Source: JAXDJH01 sp034663635 (GTDB lineage Bacteria > Actinomycetota > CADDZG01 > WHSQ01). Taken from it: a stretch of DNA of 64,000 nucleotides. The notes beneath the pieces are model-generated. The model had not been told where the DNA came from, did not search any database, and saw only the letters and a list, made by a program, of their open reading frames with translations. The stretch is from positions 108,567 through 172,566 of the forward strand of contig JAXDJH010000021.1 in assembly GCA_034663635.1 (NCBI GenBank), read 5' to 3'. Positions 25,389-32,680 of this stretch are shown one piece after another (within the stretch, counting starts at the first letter, position 1; each line of letters starts with the position of its first letter). The position numbers and the translations under genes are program-made.

Positions 25389-27212
25389 CTAGTCGTGGGC
25401 TGGTTCGATGGCGGCTTGCTCGGCCTCGATCTCTCGTGCGGCACGCTCGGCATTTCCCGTAGGCGCGACGCCGAGGTGGCGCAGAGCGAATTCCATGATC
25501 GTGCGGAAAGTGGGGGCCGCCGTGGAGCCACCCCAGATGGGACTCGGGTTGTCGAGAACCACGATCACGACTAGGGCGGGCCGCTTCGCCGGAGCGAAGC
25601 CTGCGAACGATCCGACGTAGGAGTTTCCATACCCCCCACCGGGCAGTGGTTTCTGTGCGGTCCCGGTCTTTCCGGCGACCTCGTATCCGGGGATCTGTGC
25701 CTCTACTCCCGTCCCGATCTCGGTGACTCCCGTGAGGATGCGCGTCATCTTGTCTGCGGTCTTCTGCGACAGGACACGACGCGTCGTGGGAGGCGGCGAT
25801 GGCTCCGAGTGTCCGTTCCCACGGACGGTCGCCGCGAGCAGTTTGGGTTCGACCCACATGCCGCCGTTCGCGAGCGTCGCGTACGCCTCGATCATCTGCA
25901 GCGGTGTGACTGCGATGCCCTGGCCGATCGGAATGGTCGCGATGGTTGGGCCGGTCCAATCAGATCGGTCGATGACGATGCCTGGAGACTCCCCGGGGAA
26001 GTCGAGGCCGGTCTTCGCCCCGAATCCGAAGCGATGAACGTACTCATCGAGCTTGTCTCCCCCGAGCTTCAAACCGATCTGGATAGTGCCGACGTTCGAA
26101 GACTGCTCGATGATCTCCGTGACCGTCATCTTCTCGGTGGGGTGTGTGTGCGAGTCGTGGAAGACGCGGTCCGAATAGTTGAACGCGTACGGCACCGTGA
26201 AGGTCGTCTTTGGCGTAACGACATGCTCTTCGAGGGCCGCGGAAGCTGTGACGATCTTGTAGGCGCTTCCGGGCTCGTAGACATCGGTGAGCGCGCGGTT
26301 GCGCCGATCATCGTCGGAGAACTCACCCGGGTGGTTGGGATCGAAATCGGGCACGTTCGCGAGAGCGAGGATCTCTCCCGTTCGAACTTTCATCACGATC
26401 GCCGTACCGGACTCGGCGTGATAGCGCTTGGCTGCATCCGCCAGCGTCAGTTGAGTGAAGTACTGCAGCTCCTTGTCGATCGTCAGAAGAAGGCTCTGTC
26501 CTGGGACGGGCCGCTCCTCTTCGTAGGCGGCCTGAGGAAGCGCGTTGCCGACCGGGTCTTGCTCGAGCTTCAGCGACCCCGGCGTGCCCCTCAGGATGTC
26601 CTCGTACTGGGATTCCACGCCTTCCAGGCCTTCGCCGTCGATGCCTACGAAACCGAGCAGGTGCGACGCGAGACGGCCCCCCGGGTAATAGCGCTTGGGC
26701 TCCCCGCGCAGGTAGATGCCCGGTAGATCCAGATCCTTGATCTTGCGGGCGACTTTGGGCTCGACCTGGCGCGCGAGGTACTCGAACCTGTCGCCCTCCC
26801 ACGTCCCACGGAGTTTCGTCGCGATCTCGGTCGCGTCCAGGCCCAGAACCGGTGCGAGTTTCTCTGCTTCCGACACCGGGTCTTCCACGAGTTCGGGATC
26901 CGTGAAGACCATGTGAAGGTCAATCGAGATCGCGAGGGGTTCACCCGCCCGATCGAGGATCGCACCGCGCCGGGCAGGGAACGTGATCTCGCGTTCACGC
27001 TGTGATTCGGCGAGCTTCGCGTAGGCGGGGGCTTCCACTATCTGCAATATGAAAAGTCGGACGCCCATCAGGGTGAACGCGAGGGTGAACACGACGAACA
27101 TGGCGATGAGCCTCTTTGGCGACCGTGACCCGCGGCGTTTCTTCGCGCGTAAAGAAGAGGTCGACCGCCTACGGGTCGACCCCCTGTTACCGCCACGGTT
27201 GGGTGTGGGCAT
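25389..27212 (-). CDS. ftsI: Septal peptidoglycan transpeptidase (class B PBP, FtsI/PBP3)
   Basis: A membrane-anchored transpeptidase partner of FtsW. The 607-residue protein has a very basic N-terminal tail (residues 1-34), one membrane span (~35-58), a dimerisation domain (RRGAILDRAGEPLAISID) and the transpeptidase domain. Its active site is intact: SAYK with Ser316, SSN at 371-373 and KTGTAQ from Lys515. The C-terminus is a Glu/Ala-rich tail without PASTA repeats. It directly follows ftsL with no spacer and precedes murE. Confidence 0.95.
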   Translation of the reverse strand: MPTPNRGGNRGSTRRRSTSSLRAKKRRGSRSPKRLIAMFVVFTLAFTLMGVRLFILQIVEAPAYAKLAESQREREITFPARRGAILDRAGEPLAISIDLHMVFTDPELVEDPVSEAEKLAPVLGLDATEIATKLRGTWEGDRFEYLARQVEPKVARKIKDLDLPGIYLRGEPKRYYPGGRLASHLLGFVGIDGEGLEGVESQYEDILRGTPGSLKLEQDPVGNALPQAAYEEERPVPGQSLLLTIDKELQYFTQLTLADAAKRYHAESGTAIVMKVRTGEILALANVPDFDPNHPGEFSDDDRRNRALTDVYEPGSAYKIVTASAALEEHVVTPKTTFTVPYAFNYSDRVFHDSHTHPTEKMTVTEIIEQSSNVGTIQIGLKLGGDKLDEYVHRFGFGAKTGLDFPGESPGIVIDRSDWTGPTIATIPIGQGIAVTPLQMIEAYATLANGGMWVEPKLLAATVRGNGHSEPSPPPTTRRVLSQKTADKMTRILTGVTEIGTGVEAQIPGYEVAGKTGTAQKPLPGGGYGNSYVGSFAGFAPAKRPALVVIVVLDNPSPIWGGSTAAPTFRTIMEFALRHLGVAPTGNAERAAREIEAEQAAIEPAHD

Positions 27213-27698
27213 CTAGGGGGACGTCTCCGATATCGCTCCTGCCGCCGACGCGTCTTCGGAAACGGGCGATTCGACGCTTTGCGCCAGCCTCGCCCCGCCG
27301 TCGAATCGGCGAGCATTGATGTCGGCAACTATGTAGCGGACGGTTGAAGGGACGGGGTCGATCATCCCCAGTTCCGTCCGTGCGTATTTCTCGACTCGCG
27401 CCGCGCTGTCAAGTTTCGCGGCTTCGAGCAGCAGCTCTTCGTGACGCGCCTCCGCGATCGTCAGAGACTGTCTGATGCTTGTCAGCTTGAAAGCCGACTG
27501 CGCGAGGACTACCTGCTCGAGTAGAACGCCGAACACGATGGCGCCGGCCACTATCGCGGTGACTGCGCCCATCGATAAGGCCCGGCTCGATCCCTCGCGT
27601 TGCATTAGGCCGCGCTTACGACGTCGCGATACGACCGCGAGTTCCGTGCGCTTCGAGCGCGCTCTAGAAGCCCGGAGTTCTGCGGCTCGGGCACTCAC
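27213..27698 (-). CDS. ftsL: FtsL-type divisome protein
   Basis: A bitopic protein of 161 residues with a basic cytoplasmic tail (about 45 residues), one span (AVTAIVAGAIVFGVLLEQVVLAQ) and a periplasm-side coiled coil (SIRQSLTIAEARHEELLLEAAKLDSAARVEKYARTELG) typical of the FtsL/DivIC group. Identification rests on that topology and on the position rsmH-ftsL-ftsI. The GTG start at 27698 overlaps the rsmH stop by 4 bases. The C-terminal 40 residues after the coiled coil are probably disordered. Confidence 0.85.
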   Translation of the reverse strand: MSARAAELRASRARSKRTELAVVSRRRKRGLMQREGSSRALSMGAVTAIVAGAIVFGVLLEQVVLAQSAFKLTSIRQSLTIAEARHEELLLEAAKLDSAARVEKYARTELGMIDPVPSTVRYIVADINARRFDGGARLAQSVESPVSEDASAAGAISETSP

Positions 27699-28675
27699 GC
27701 GCTTTTGCGTCCCTGCTCGTCGCCCTCATCCGGCAACGCATTGATGTCTGCGACAAGCCTCTCGATCGCTCGGAGCTTCGCAGCGGAGGCGCGGGGGTTT
27801 GCTTCCACCTCGGCCTCGGGTGACTTGATGGGCTTGCGCGTGAGGATGCGCACACGAGCCTCCGCCCCGCAACGACATACGGGGAAGTCCGGAGGGCATA
27901 CGCATCCACGCGCTTCGTCGGCAAAGAACCTCTTCACGGCACGGTCTTCGAGAGAGTGGTACGAGAGAACGGCCATCCGACCGCCCGGCTCGAGAGCGTC
28001 GACCCCCTGCGGCAACGCTTTTTCGAGCTCGCCCAACTCGTCATTGACCTCGATGCGGATCGCTTGGAAGGTCCGGCGTGCCGGGTGAGGGCCCGTGCGT
28101 CGCGTCGCCGCGGGTATGGCATCGCGCACGGTCTCGGCCAGCTCGGCGGTGTCCTTCACCGGACGCGAGGCGATGATCGCGCGGGCGATGCGTCGGGCGA
28201 ATCTCTCTTCGCCGTAGCAGCGGATCACGCGCTCAAGCTCACGCTCCGGGTATTCGTTCACGACCACACCTGCCGTGAGAGGTCCATCGGGATCCATTCG
28301 CATGTCGAGGGGGCCGGGGTTTCGGAAGCTGAACCCTCGGGCTCCGTCATCGAGTTGGGGTGAGGAAACTCCGAGATCGAGTAGGACTCCGCGAACCGAC
28401 GCAACCCCGAGTCGTTCCAGTACGGACGTGAGGTTCGAGAATTCGTCACGGGCATACCGAACGCGGTCTGAGTAAGTGGCGAGGTTGGCGCGACTCTCTT
28501 CCAGCGCGACGGGGTCGCGATCGATCCCGATGAGATGCGCGGCCGGCGCGGCTTCGAGGATGCGAGCGGCGTGGCCTCCGCGTCCCAACGTGGCGTCGAC
28601 GAAGACTCCCCCATGCTCCAACGCAGGGACGATGAGTTCGACGACTCGGTCGACGAGGACCGGCTGGTGATCCAC
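27695..28675 (-). CDS. rsmH: 16S rRNA (cytosine-1402-N4)-methyltransferase
   Basis: RsmH (MraW) methylates N4 of C1402 in 16S rRNA with SAM. The 326-residue protein has HQPVLVDRVVELI, FVDATLGRGGHAARILEA (SAM loop), GVLLDLGVSSPQLDDGARGFSFRNPGPLDMRMD, and AVLSYHSLEDRAVKRFF. The start is GTG at 28675 with GAGAGGA 7 bases upstream. A CxC...C cluster (CVCPPDFPVCRCG) near residue 260 is usual in this family. It follows a small membrane ORF rather than mraZ directly. Confidence 0.97.
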   Translation of the reverse strand: MDHQPVLVDRVVELIVPALEHGGVFVDATLGRGGHAARILEAAPAAHLIGIDRDPVALEESRANLATYSDRVRYARDEFSNLTSVLERLGVASVRGVLLDLGVSSPQLDDGARGFSFRNPGPLDMRMDPDGPLTAGVVVNEYPERELERVIRCYGEERFARRIARAIIASRPVKDTAELAETVRDAIPAATRRTGPHPARRTFQAIRIEVNDELGELEKALPQGVDALEPGGRMAVLSYHSLEDRAVKRFFADEARGCVCPPDFPVCRCGAEARVRILTRKPIKSPEAEVEANPRASAAKLRAIERLVADINALPDEGDEQGRKSA

Positions 28676-28703
28676 TGGGTTTCCTCTCTGAGTGTTTCCA
28701 TCT

Positions 28704-28850
28704 TCAGCGTCCCAGAGCCCGAGTAGCGATCGCGACCATCCCTAGAAAGCCGCCGACCGATCCACCGGTGAGGGCGAGCAGCACGAGGCCCTGGCCGACC
28801 TCGCGGAACACGCCTTCCTTTGGTAGTGCTGAAAGTCCTCTCATAGCCAT
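28704..28850 (-). CDS. Small single-span membrane protein, 48 aa, between mraZ and rsmH
   Basis: Too short for most gene finders and not recognised. The reverse frame reads MAMRGLSALPKEGVFREVGQ, then a hydrophobic segment (GLVLLALTGGSVGGFLGMVAIAT) and ends RALGR. The ATG at 28850 is preceded by GGGGAGGCAAGCG, a strong ribosome site at good spacing, and it fits exactly between mraZ (16 bases away) and rsmH (28 bases). These facts support translation. A second in-frame ATG lies two codons on. A membrane peptide at this place could act on the divisome, but there is no direct evidence. Confidence 0.65.
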   Translation of the reverse strand: MAMRGLSALPKEGVFREVGQGLVLLALTGGSVGGFLGMVAIATRALGR

Positions 28851-28866
28851 GCGCTTGCCTCCCCTC

Positions 28867-29319
28867 TCAGAAGTTCAGTTCCGAGACCAGCTCTTCGAGC
28901 CGGCCTTCCTCAGACACCTCCGCCTGAGTGGCCTGCCAGCGCTGCGGGTTCCAGATCTCGCCCCGATTGCCGGCTCCTACGACCACGCAGTCCTTCTCGA
29001 TCCCTGCAAGCTCCCGGAGATGCTGGGGAACCGTGATGCGGCCTTGCTTGTCGACCTGGTCGGGGTGGGCGCTCGCCATAACGACCCGGCGCAGCGTCCG
29101 TGCGGACTTGTTGCTCTCCCCCAGCGCCTCGAGGCTCTCCTCGATCCGGGCCCAGCCCTCGGGCGACCAGATCGCTATGCAGTCCTCGAGCCAGCGAGTG
29201 AGAACCACCTGATCGCCGGAGAGGGCGTCACGCATCCGCGAGGGGACGATGACGCGTCCCTTGACGTCGATGGTGTGTCGAAACTCCCCGGTGAAGGCCA
29301 ACCCCGCTCCCTGCTCCAC
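28867..29319 (-). CDS. mraZ: Transcriptional regulator MraZ
   Basis: MraZ is an AbrB-like, double SpoVT-fold DNA-binding protein that represses its own dcw operon. The 150-residue protein carries the two repeats, each with a DxKGRV/I motif: HTIDVKGRVIVPSRMRDAL and DQVDKQGRITVPQHLRELA. The start shown is GTG at 29319; TTG at 29301 (MAFTGEFRHT) is a serious alternative because AGGGAG lies 5 bases upstream of it. It is the first gene of the cluster, with a TGGNN-repeat operator upstream. Confidence 0.94.
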   Translation of the reverse strand: MEQGAGLAFTGEFRHTIDVKGRVIVPSRMRDALSGDQVVLTRWLEDCIAIWSPEGWARIEESLEALGESNKSARTLRRVVMASAHPDQVDKQGRITVPQHLRELAGIEKDCVVVGAGNRGEIWNPQRWQATQAEVSEEGRLEELVSELNF

Positions 29320-29353
29320 TTTGTGTGGTGTTGAGGGGCGGGAGGGCTACGAT

Positions 29354-29382
29354 GGCTCCCCGTTCCCCCACTTCTCACCACT
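29354..29382 (-). promoter_or_regulatory. Probable MraZ operator
   Basis: On the reverse strand TGGTG-AGAAG-TGGGG-GAACG-GGGAG gives three TGGGN-like units with 5-base spacers, i.e. a 10-base period. That is the arrangement described for MraZ boxes. It lies just downstream of the mraZ promoter and 35 bases before the mraZ start, a position suited to autorepression. Confidence 0.65.
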
Positions 29383-29390
29383 TCGTGGGC

Positions 29391-29421
29391 AAAGTAGACC
29401 CCCGGGCCCCACGGAAGTCAA
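29391..29421 (-). promoter_or_regulatory. Candidate mraZ/dcw promoter
   Basis: TTGACT (29421-29416) and TACTTT (29396-29391) on the reverse strand are separated by 19 bases, longer than ideal. The element sits directly upstream of the MraZ operator and downstream of a terminator, so it is the likely start of the dcw transcript. Confidence 0.5.
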
Positions 29422-29434
29422 CATTTCCCCCACC

Positions 29435-29452
29435 AATTACAAACTTGTAATT
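29435..29452. repeat. AT-rich 8-bp palindrome upstream of the mraZ promoter
   Basis: AATTACAA-AC-TTGTAATT is a perfect inverted repeat with a 2-base spacer in an otherwise GC-rich genome. It lies 14 bases upstream of the -35 box of mraZ. It could bind a regulator of the dcw cluster; no factor is identified. Confidence 0.45.
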
Positions 29453-29500
29453 TGTTGCATGTGTTGTTCCTGTGAATGCTTGTGTTTGCCTGAGGTAGCC

Positions 29501-29518
29501 AAAACCGGACGATCCGGT
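29501..29518 (-). terminator. Terminator after the HNH gene
   Basis: On the reverse strand ACCGGA-TCG-TCCGGT is followed at once by TTTTGG. The stem is only 6 bp, but the T run and its place between the HNH stop and the mraZ promoter support a terminator. Confidence 0.55.
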
Positions 29519-29538
29519 CACCCAAACCACGAAATCCT

Positions 29539-29571
29539 CCAGCCAGGCCTGGCTGGGCCAGGTTTCCCTGG
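29539..29571. repeat. 18-bp perfect palindrome plus hairpin downstream of the HNH gene
   Basis: CCAGCCAGGCCTGGCTGG (29539-29556) is fully self-complementary. It is followed by CCAGG-TTTC-CCTGG (29558-29571). Both lie within 50 bases of the HNH stop. There is no T run, so this is more likely mRNA 3'-end protection or a protein site than a terminator. Confidence 0.45.
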
Positions 29572-29586
29572 AATATTTGGGGTGGG

Positions 29587-30108
29587 TTAGGCGAGTTGGG
29601 CGGCTAGACGGCGCTTCTTGTCGCCGAGGTATTGCTCCCAAACAGGGTCGACCCGGTCCACGGCAACGATGATCCAGACGCTGTCGTGCGGCTGGGTCGG
29701 TGGATGTCGCAGGGCTAGCCCCACGTCGCTCGGGGCTCGGTTCTCCTTCCTGGAGTTACACGGGCGGCAGGCTGCCACCACGTTGTCCCAGGTATGTGCT
29801 CCCCCACGACTCTTGGGGACTATGTGATCGACGTTCTCGGCCGGCCGGCCGCAGTACTGACACTCGAAGTTGTCCCGAACGAACACGGCTCGACGGGACA
29901 GAGACGAACGGGCCCGGAACGGCACTTTCACGAAGTAATTGAGGCGAACGACGCTCGGCGCTCGGATCTCGATGAGCTCGGAGCGGAAGACCTGGCCGTT
30001 CGTGTGGAGGACCTCGGCCTTGCCCTTCAGGGCGAGGACCAGCGCCCGCCGCACCGGAACAACGCACAGCGGCTGATACGAAGCGTTCAGTACCAACGCT
30101 TTCCCCAA
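29587..30108 (-). CDS. HNH endonuclease family protein
   Basis: A 173-residue protein of the HNH family common in single copy in actinobacterial chromosomes. It starts KALVLNASYQPLCVVPVRRAL, and holds the HNH zinc module: FECQYCG, NVDHIVPKSRGGAHTWDNVVAACRPCNSRKEN, with paired CxxC motifs and the catalytic His in DHIVP. The C-terminal 40 residues (VWEQYLGD) match the usual tail. The start is TTG at 30108, with no convincing ribosome site. The substrate is unknown, and it is not beside restriction or phage genes. It ends near palindromes and a terminator. Confidence 0.88.
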   Translation of the reverse strand: MGKALVLNASYQPLCVVPVRRALVLALKGKAEVLHTNGQVFRSELIEIRAPSVVRLNYFVKVPFRARSSLSRRAVFVRDNFECQYCGRPAENVDHIVPKSRGGAHTWDNVVAACRPCNSRKENRAPSDVGLALRHPPTQPHDSVWIIVAVDRVDPVWEQYLGDKKRRLAAQLA

Positions 30109-30178
30109 GGTGCGCCCAGTATATTGCCGCCCTTGCTTTGAATGGCCGCACCGGCGAACGAAAAGATCGCCGGTCAGG

Positions 30179-31105
30179 TCAGCTCTTGGGGTCGACTCCG
30201 ATCGTGTCGGTTCCTTCGAACCTGAGACGGTCGGCCGTCTCCTCGGTGAGGTCCCAGTCGGCCGAGCCGTACGGTCCCCTATCGATCACGGGAACGGTGA
30301 TCGTTCGGCCTCGGTAGAGGATCGCCACGTCGGTGCCGCACGGCAGGTTTCGATGAGCCACCCCAAGGGTTCCGGGCTGGAGGCGCTTGCCACAGGCGGT
30401 GCGCTGGCCGTAAAAACCGGGCCCGTACCAGGTGGCGGGGTCGGGGTCGTAGATGCGGATCCCCGTAGCTGAGAACGCGCCGGCGTTGCGATCATCGCCC
30501 TCGAAGCGCGCCCTGAGTTGCCGGTAGCCGTGGTGGTCGGGGCTGAATGTCTTCTCGAATCGACCGTCTCGCACGGGGAGGAGACCGATGGAGTGCCACT
30601 CTCCGCCAACCCGCTGCTCTAAAACGATCTCGCGGCCTGACATCTTCGGGAAAAGCGTGCCGGACAGACGTACTTCTCGATGCACCATGACGTCTTCCTT
30701 AGACGCCTCGAACGTCAGGCGCGGGACTACTCCTATCCGGATCTCGTCGCTGCGCTCCTCGGCCCCCGCCGGGTCGATGTAAACGAGGCGGTAGTTGGCT
30801 CCGACCCGCAGGTCGTTGACATGAAAGGTCACGGCCGAGTCTTCGTCGGTCGCCTTCGTGTTGGTCGTGCGCCACTCGGAGTCCGACCGCTTGCGCTGGA
30901 TCGAGATCTCTTGGCCCGGCGATCCGTTCTCCACATGACCTTCGATCACCGCGTCCCCGCCCATCCGAACCTTGCGAGGCCACGAATCGAATACGGGTTT
31001 CGTACGCGTCTGCGCATATGCGAGGGCCGGGATCCCGGCGACCAAAACCAAGGTCGCGAAGAACCCGATGAAGGCCCGCGCGCGCAGATTGGGTAGGCGC
31101 GTCAT
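30179..31105 (-). CDS. Secreted RlpA-like protein with Ig-like N-terminal region
   Basis: A signal peptide (ARAFIGFFATLVLVAGIPALAYAQ) precedes two beta-rich repeats (residues ~35-130 and ~130-215), then a C-terminal double-psi beta-barrel of RlpA type: ATWYGPGFYGQRTACGKRLQ, GVAHRNLPCGTDVAI and VPVIDRGPYG. In RlpA proteins the Asp and His of this fold can serve lytic transglycosylase activity on peptidoglycan; Asp in VIDRGPY and His in VAHRNLP are present. ATG at 31105 is chosen over 31120 because AAAGGAG lies 6 bases upstream. Its 5' leader is structured. It probably acts on the cell wall. Confidence 0.87.
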   Translation of the reverse strand: MTRLPNLRARAFIGFFATLVLVAGIPALAYAQTRTKPVFDSWPRKVRMGGDAVIEGHVENGSPGQEISIQRKRSDSEWRTTNTKATDEDSAVTFHVNDLRVGANYRLVYIDPAGAEERSDEIRIGVVPRLTFEASKEDVMVHREVRLSGTLFPKMSGREIVLEQRVGGEWHSIGLLPVRDGRFEKTFSPDHHGYRQLRARFEGDDRNAGAFSATGIRIYDPDPATWYGPGFYGQRTACGKRLQPGTLGVAHRNLPCGTDVAILYRGRTITVPVIDRGPYGSADWDLTEETADRLRFEGTDTIGVDPKS

Positions 31106-31114
31106 CGCGTCTCC

Positions 31115-31130
31115 TTTCACTGCAGTGAAA
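31115..31130. repeat. 16-bp perfect palindrome beside the rlpA-like ribosome site
   Basis: TTTCACTGCAGTGAAA is fully self-complementary and runs into the ribosome site AAAGGAG of the gene downstream on the reverse strand. In RNA it would form a hairpin touching the ribosome site; in DNA it could be an operator. Confidence 0.5.
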
Positions 31131-31164
31131 AGGCCGGGCTGGGAAGTGGTGAGCCCAGGCCTTT
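31129..31164 (-). other. Attenuator-like hairpin in the rlpA-like leader
   Basis: Reverse strand AAAGGCC-T-GGGCT pairs with AGCCC-G-GGCCTTT across an 11-base loop, a 12-bp stem with one mismatch, and is followed by TTTTCAC. It looks like an intrinsic terminator placed inside a 5' leader about 24 bases before the start codon, suggesting premature-termination control. Confidence 0.5.
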
Positions 31165-31210
31165 GTCCGCCGCCGCTCGACGGACGTCGTACCGGTTAGC
31201 TGAAGGCGGC

Positions 31211-31238
31211 ACCATAGCAGGCTCGCTAACTGCTGCAA
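31211..31238 (-). promoter_or_regulatory. Promoter of the rlpA-like gene
   Basis: TTGCAG (31238-31233) and TATGGT (31216-31211) on the reverse strand have a 16-base spacer. The expected transcript start leaves a leader of about 100 bases holding CAGCTAACC, a GTCCGTCG/CGGCGGAC stem, the attenuator-like hairpin and the 16-bp palindrome. Confidence 0.55.
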
Positions 31239-31249
31239 GCGACTGCTAA

Positions 31250-31277
31250 CTCTCCGCTATCAGTCGGAAGCGGAGAG
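31250..31277 (-). terminator. Perfect 8-bp inverted repeat after the 72-aa gene
   Basis: CTCTCCGC and GCGGAGAG (31250-31257, 31270-31277) frame a 12-base loop 8 bases after the stop of the small gene. No long T run follows, so termination strength is uncertain. Confidence 0.45.
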
Positions 31278-31284
31278 TGCCCGG

Positions 31285-31503
31285 TTAAGAGGGGTTGCGC
31301 TCCTCGCGCAGCCATTCCACGTAGTGGTGAAACTGGAGGTGGTCGGAGGTGACGGTCTCCGTCGCTCCGTCCTTCGTCATCACGACGGTGTCGGCTGGGC
31401 CCCCGGGCGCGTTCGGGTCATCGGTGATCTCGACGACCGTCCACCCGCCGTCGACGAGCTCCCGCAACTTCTCGAGTTCCGGATCGTCACCCCAACCGGC
31501 CAA
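31285..31503 (-). CDS. Small acidic protein, 72 aa
   Basis: Function not recognised. The protein (MAGWGDDPELEKLRELVDGG... VMTKDGATETVTSDHLQFHHYVEWLREER) is acidic, soluble and looks like a single alpha-beta fold, with no cysteine or membrane segment. The start is TTG at 31503, fixed by AGGAGG 7 bases upstream (CAGGAGGTTCCCTTTG). It is divergent from moxR, with 187 bases between them, and upstream of the rlpA-like gene, from which it is separated by a hairpin and a promoter. Confidence 0.65.
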   Translation of the reverse strand: MAGWGDDPELEKLRELVDGGWTVVEITDDPNAPGGPADTVVMTKDGATETVTSDHLQFHHYVEWLREERNPS

Positions 31504-31690
31504 AGGGAACCTCCTGAGAGCCTGCGAACGTAAGTCGAGGGAGCCTACCCGGCCGCAGGAGGCAGTACCCCTCGGCTCCTACATGTGTAGTAATACCTTC
31601 GCGCTGCTAATCTCGAACCAGACCAGTCGTTGTTACGTCAAATCTCTTCGGGGCTTGCAGGACGTATATCCAACTCTAGGAAGGGGCGGG

Positions 31691-32662
31691 ATGACGGACG
31701 GATCGTCCATCGACTTCAGCGGATTCCAAGCCACGTTCGAGCGGATCGCCGGGAACGTGGAGCGGACCATCCAAGGCAAGGGCGACATCGTCCGCCTGGC
31801 CCTGATCGCCGTGGTCGCCGAGGGCCACGTCCTCATCGAGGACATCCCAGGGGTCGGAAAGACCATGATGGCCAAGTCCATCGCTAAATCCCTCGGGTGT
31901 ACGTGGAGCCGGGTCCAGTTCACTCCAGACCTTCTCCCCTCCGACGTCACCGGCGTGAGCATCTTCGATTCGAACAGGCAAGCGTTCGAGTTCAAGCCGG
32001 GAGCCATCTTTGCCAACATCGTTCTGGGCGACGAGATCAACCGAGCATCCCCTAAAACCCAGTCGGCTCTCCTCGAATGCATGGAAGAGCGTCAGGTCAC
32101 CGTCGACGGAACCAGCTACAAGCTGGATGCGCCGTTCATGGTCATCGCGACGCAGAACCCGATCGAACACGAAGGGACCTATCCACTGCCGGAGTCTCAA
32201 CTGGACCGATTCATGATGCGGCTGTCGATGGGTTACCCGAGCCGGGAGTCCGAGCTACAGATCCTCGACACCCATGGCCAAGAAGAGCCTCTTCAGGATC
32301 TGAACGCAGTATCGGAGCCGGCCGAGGTAGTCGGCCTGATCAAACGAGCTCGGGAAGTTCATGTCGCTCCGACCCTCAAGCACTACATCGTTCAACTAAC
32401 CGAGACGACGAGAGATCACCCGGACGTGTACCTCGGCGCGAGCCCTCGAGCATCGCTGTTCCTTCTTCGGGCATCGCGCGCGACCGCAGCGAGTAGAGGA
32501 CGCGACTATGTGGTTCCAGACGACATCCAGGACCTAGCGGTCCCTGTTCTCGCGCATCGCATCCTCCTGTCGCCGGAAGCACAGATGCGCGGATCCAGCA
32601 CGGAGGACATCCTCGAAAGCTTGATCGGTCGGGTGCCCATCCCCGTGCGCGAGCAGGCGTAG
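31691..32662 (+). CDS. moxR: MoxR-family AAA+ ATPase
   Basis: A 323-residue MoxR AAA+ ATPase, a chaperone-like protein thought to help maturation of extracellular or metal-loaded complexes. Walker A is EDIPGVGKTMMAKS (~residue 50), Walker B GDEINRASPKTQSALLECMEER, then IATQNPIEHEGTYPLPESQLDRF with sensor 1 and the Arg finger. The ATG at 31691 has GGAAGGGGCGGG upstream; the frame open to 31349 is not coding-like. It is the first gene of the widespread MoxR-DUF58-transglutaminase trio, 18 bases from the DUF58 gene. Confidence 0.93.
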   Translation: MTDGSSIDFSGFQATFERIAGNVERTIQGKGDIVRLALIAVVAEGHVLIEDIPGVGKTMMAKSIAKSLGCTWSRVQFTPDLLPSDVTGVSIFDSNRQAFEFKPGAIFANIVLGDEINRASPKTQSALLECMEERQVTVDGTSYKLDAPFMVIATQNPIEHEGTYPLPESQLDRFMMRLSMGYPSRESELQILDTHGQEEPLQDLNAVSEPAEVVGLIKRAREVHVAPTLKHYIVQLTETTRDHPDVYLGASPRASLFLLRASRATAASRGRDYVVPDDIQDLAVPVLAHRILLSPEAQMRGSSTEDILESLIGRVPIPVREQA

Positions 32663-32680
32663 GAGACTCAGGAAAAGGCA

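Noticed and set aside
25378..25959. N-terminal extension of murE by about 190 residues
   Set aside because: It overlaps ftsI in another frame, is Arg/His/Asp-rich and has no counterpart in MurE, which starts normally at 25377.
31106..31240. A complete c-di-AMP (ydaO) riboswitch
   Set aside because: Only CAGCTAACC matches by eye. The predicted transcript leader of about 100 bases cannot hold the two three-way junctions of the known aptamer.
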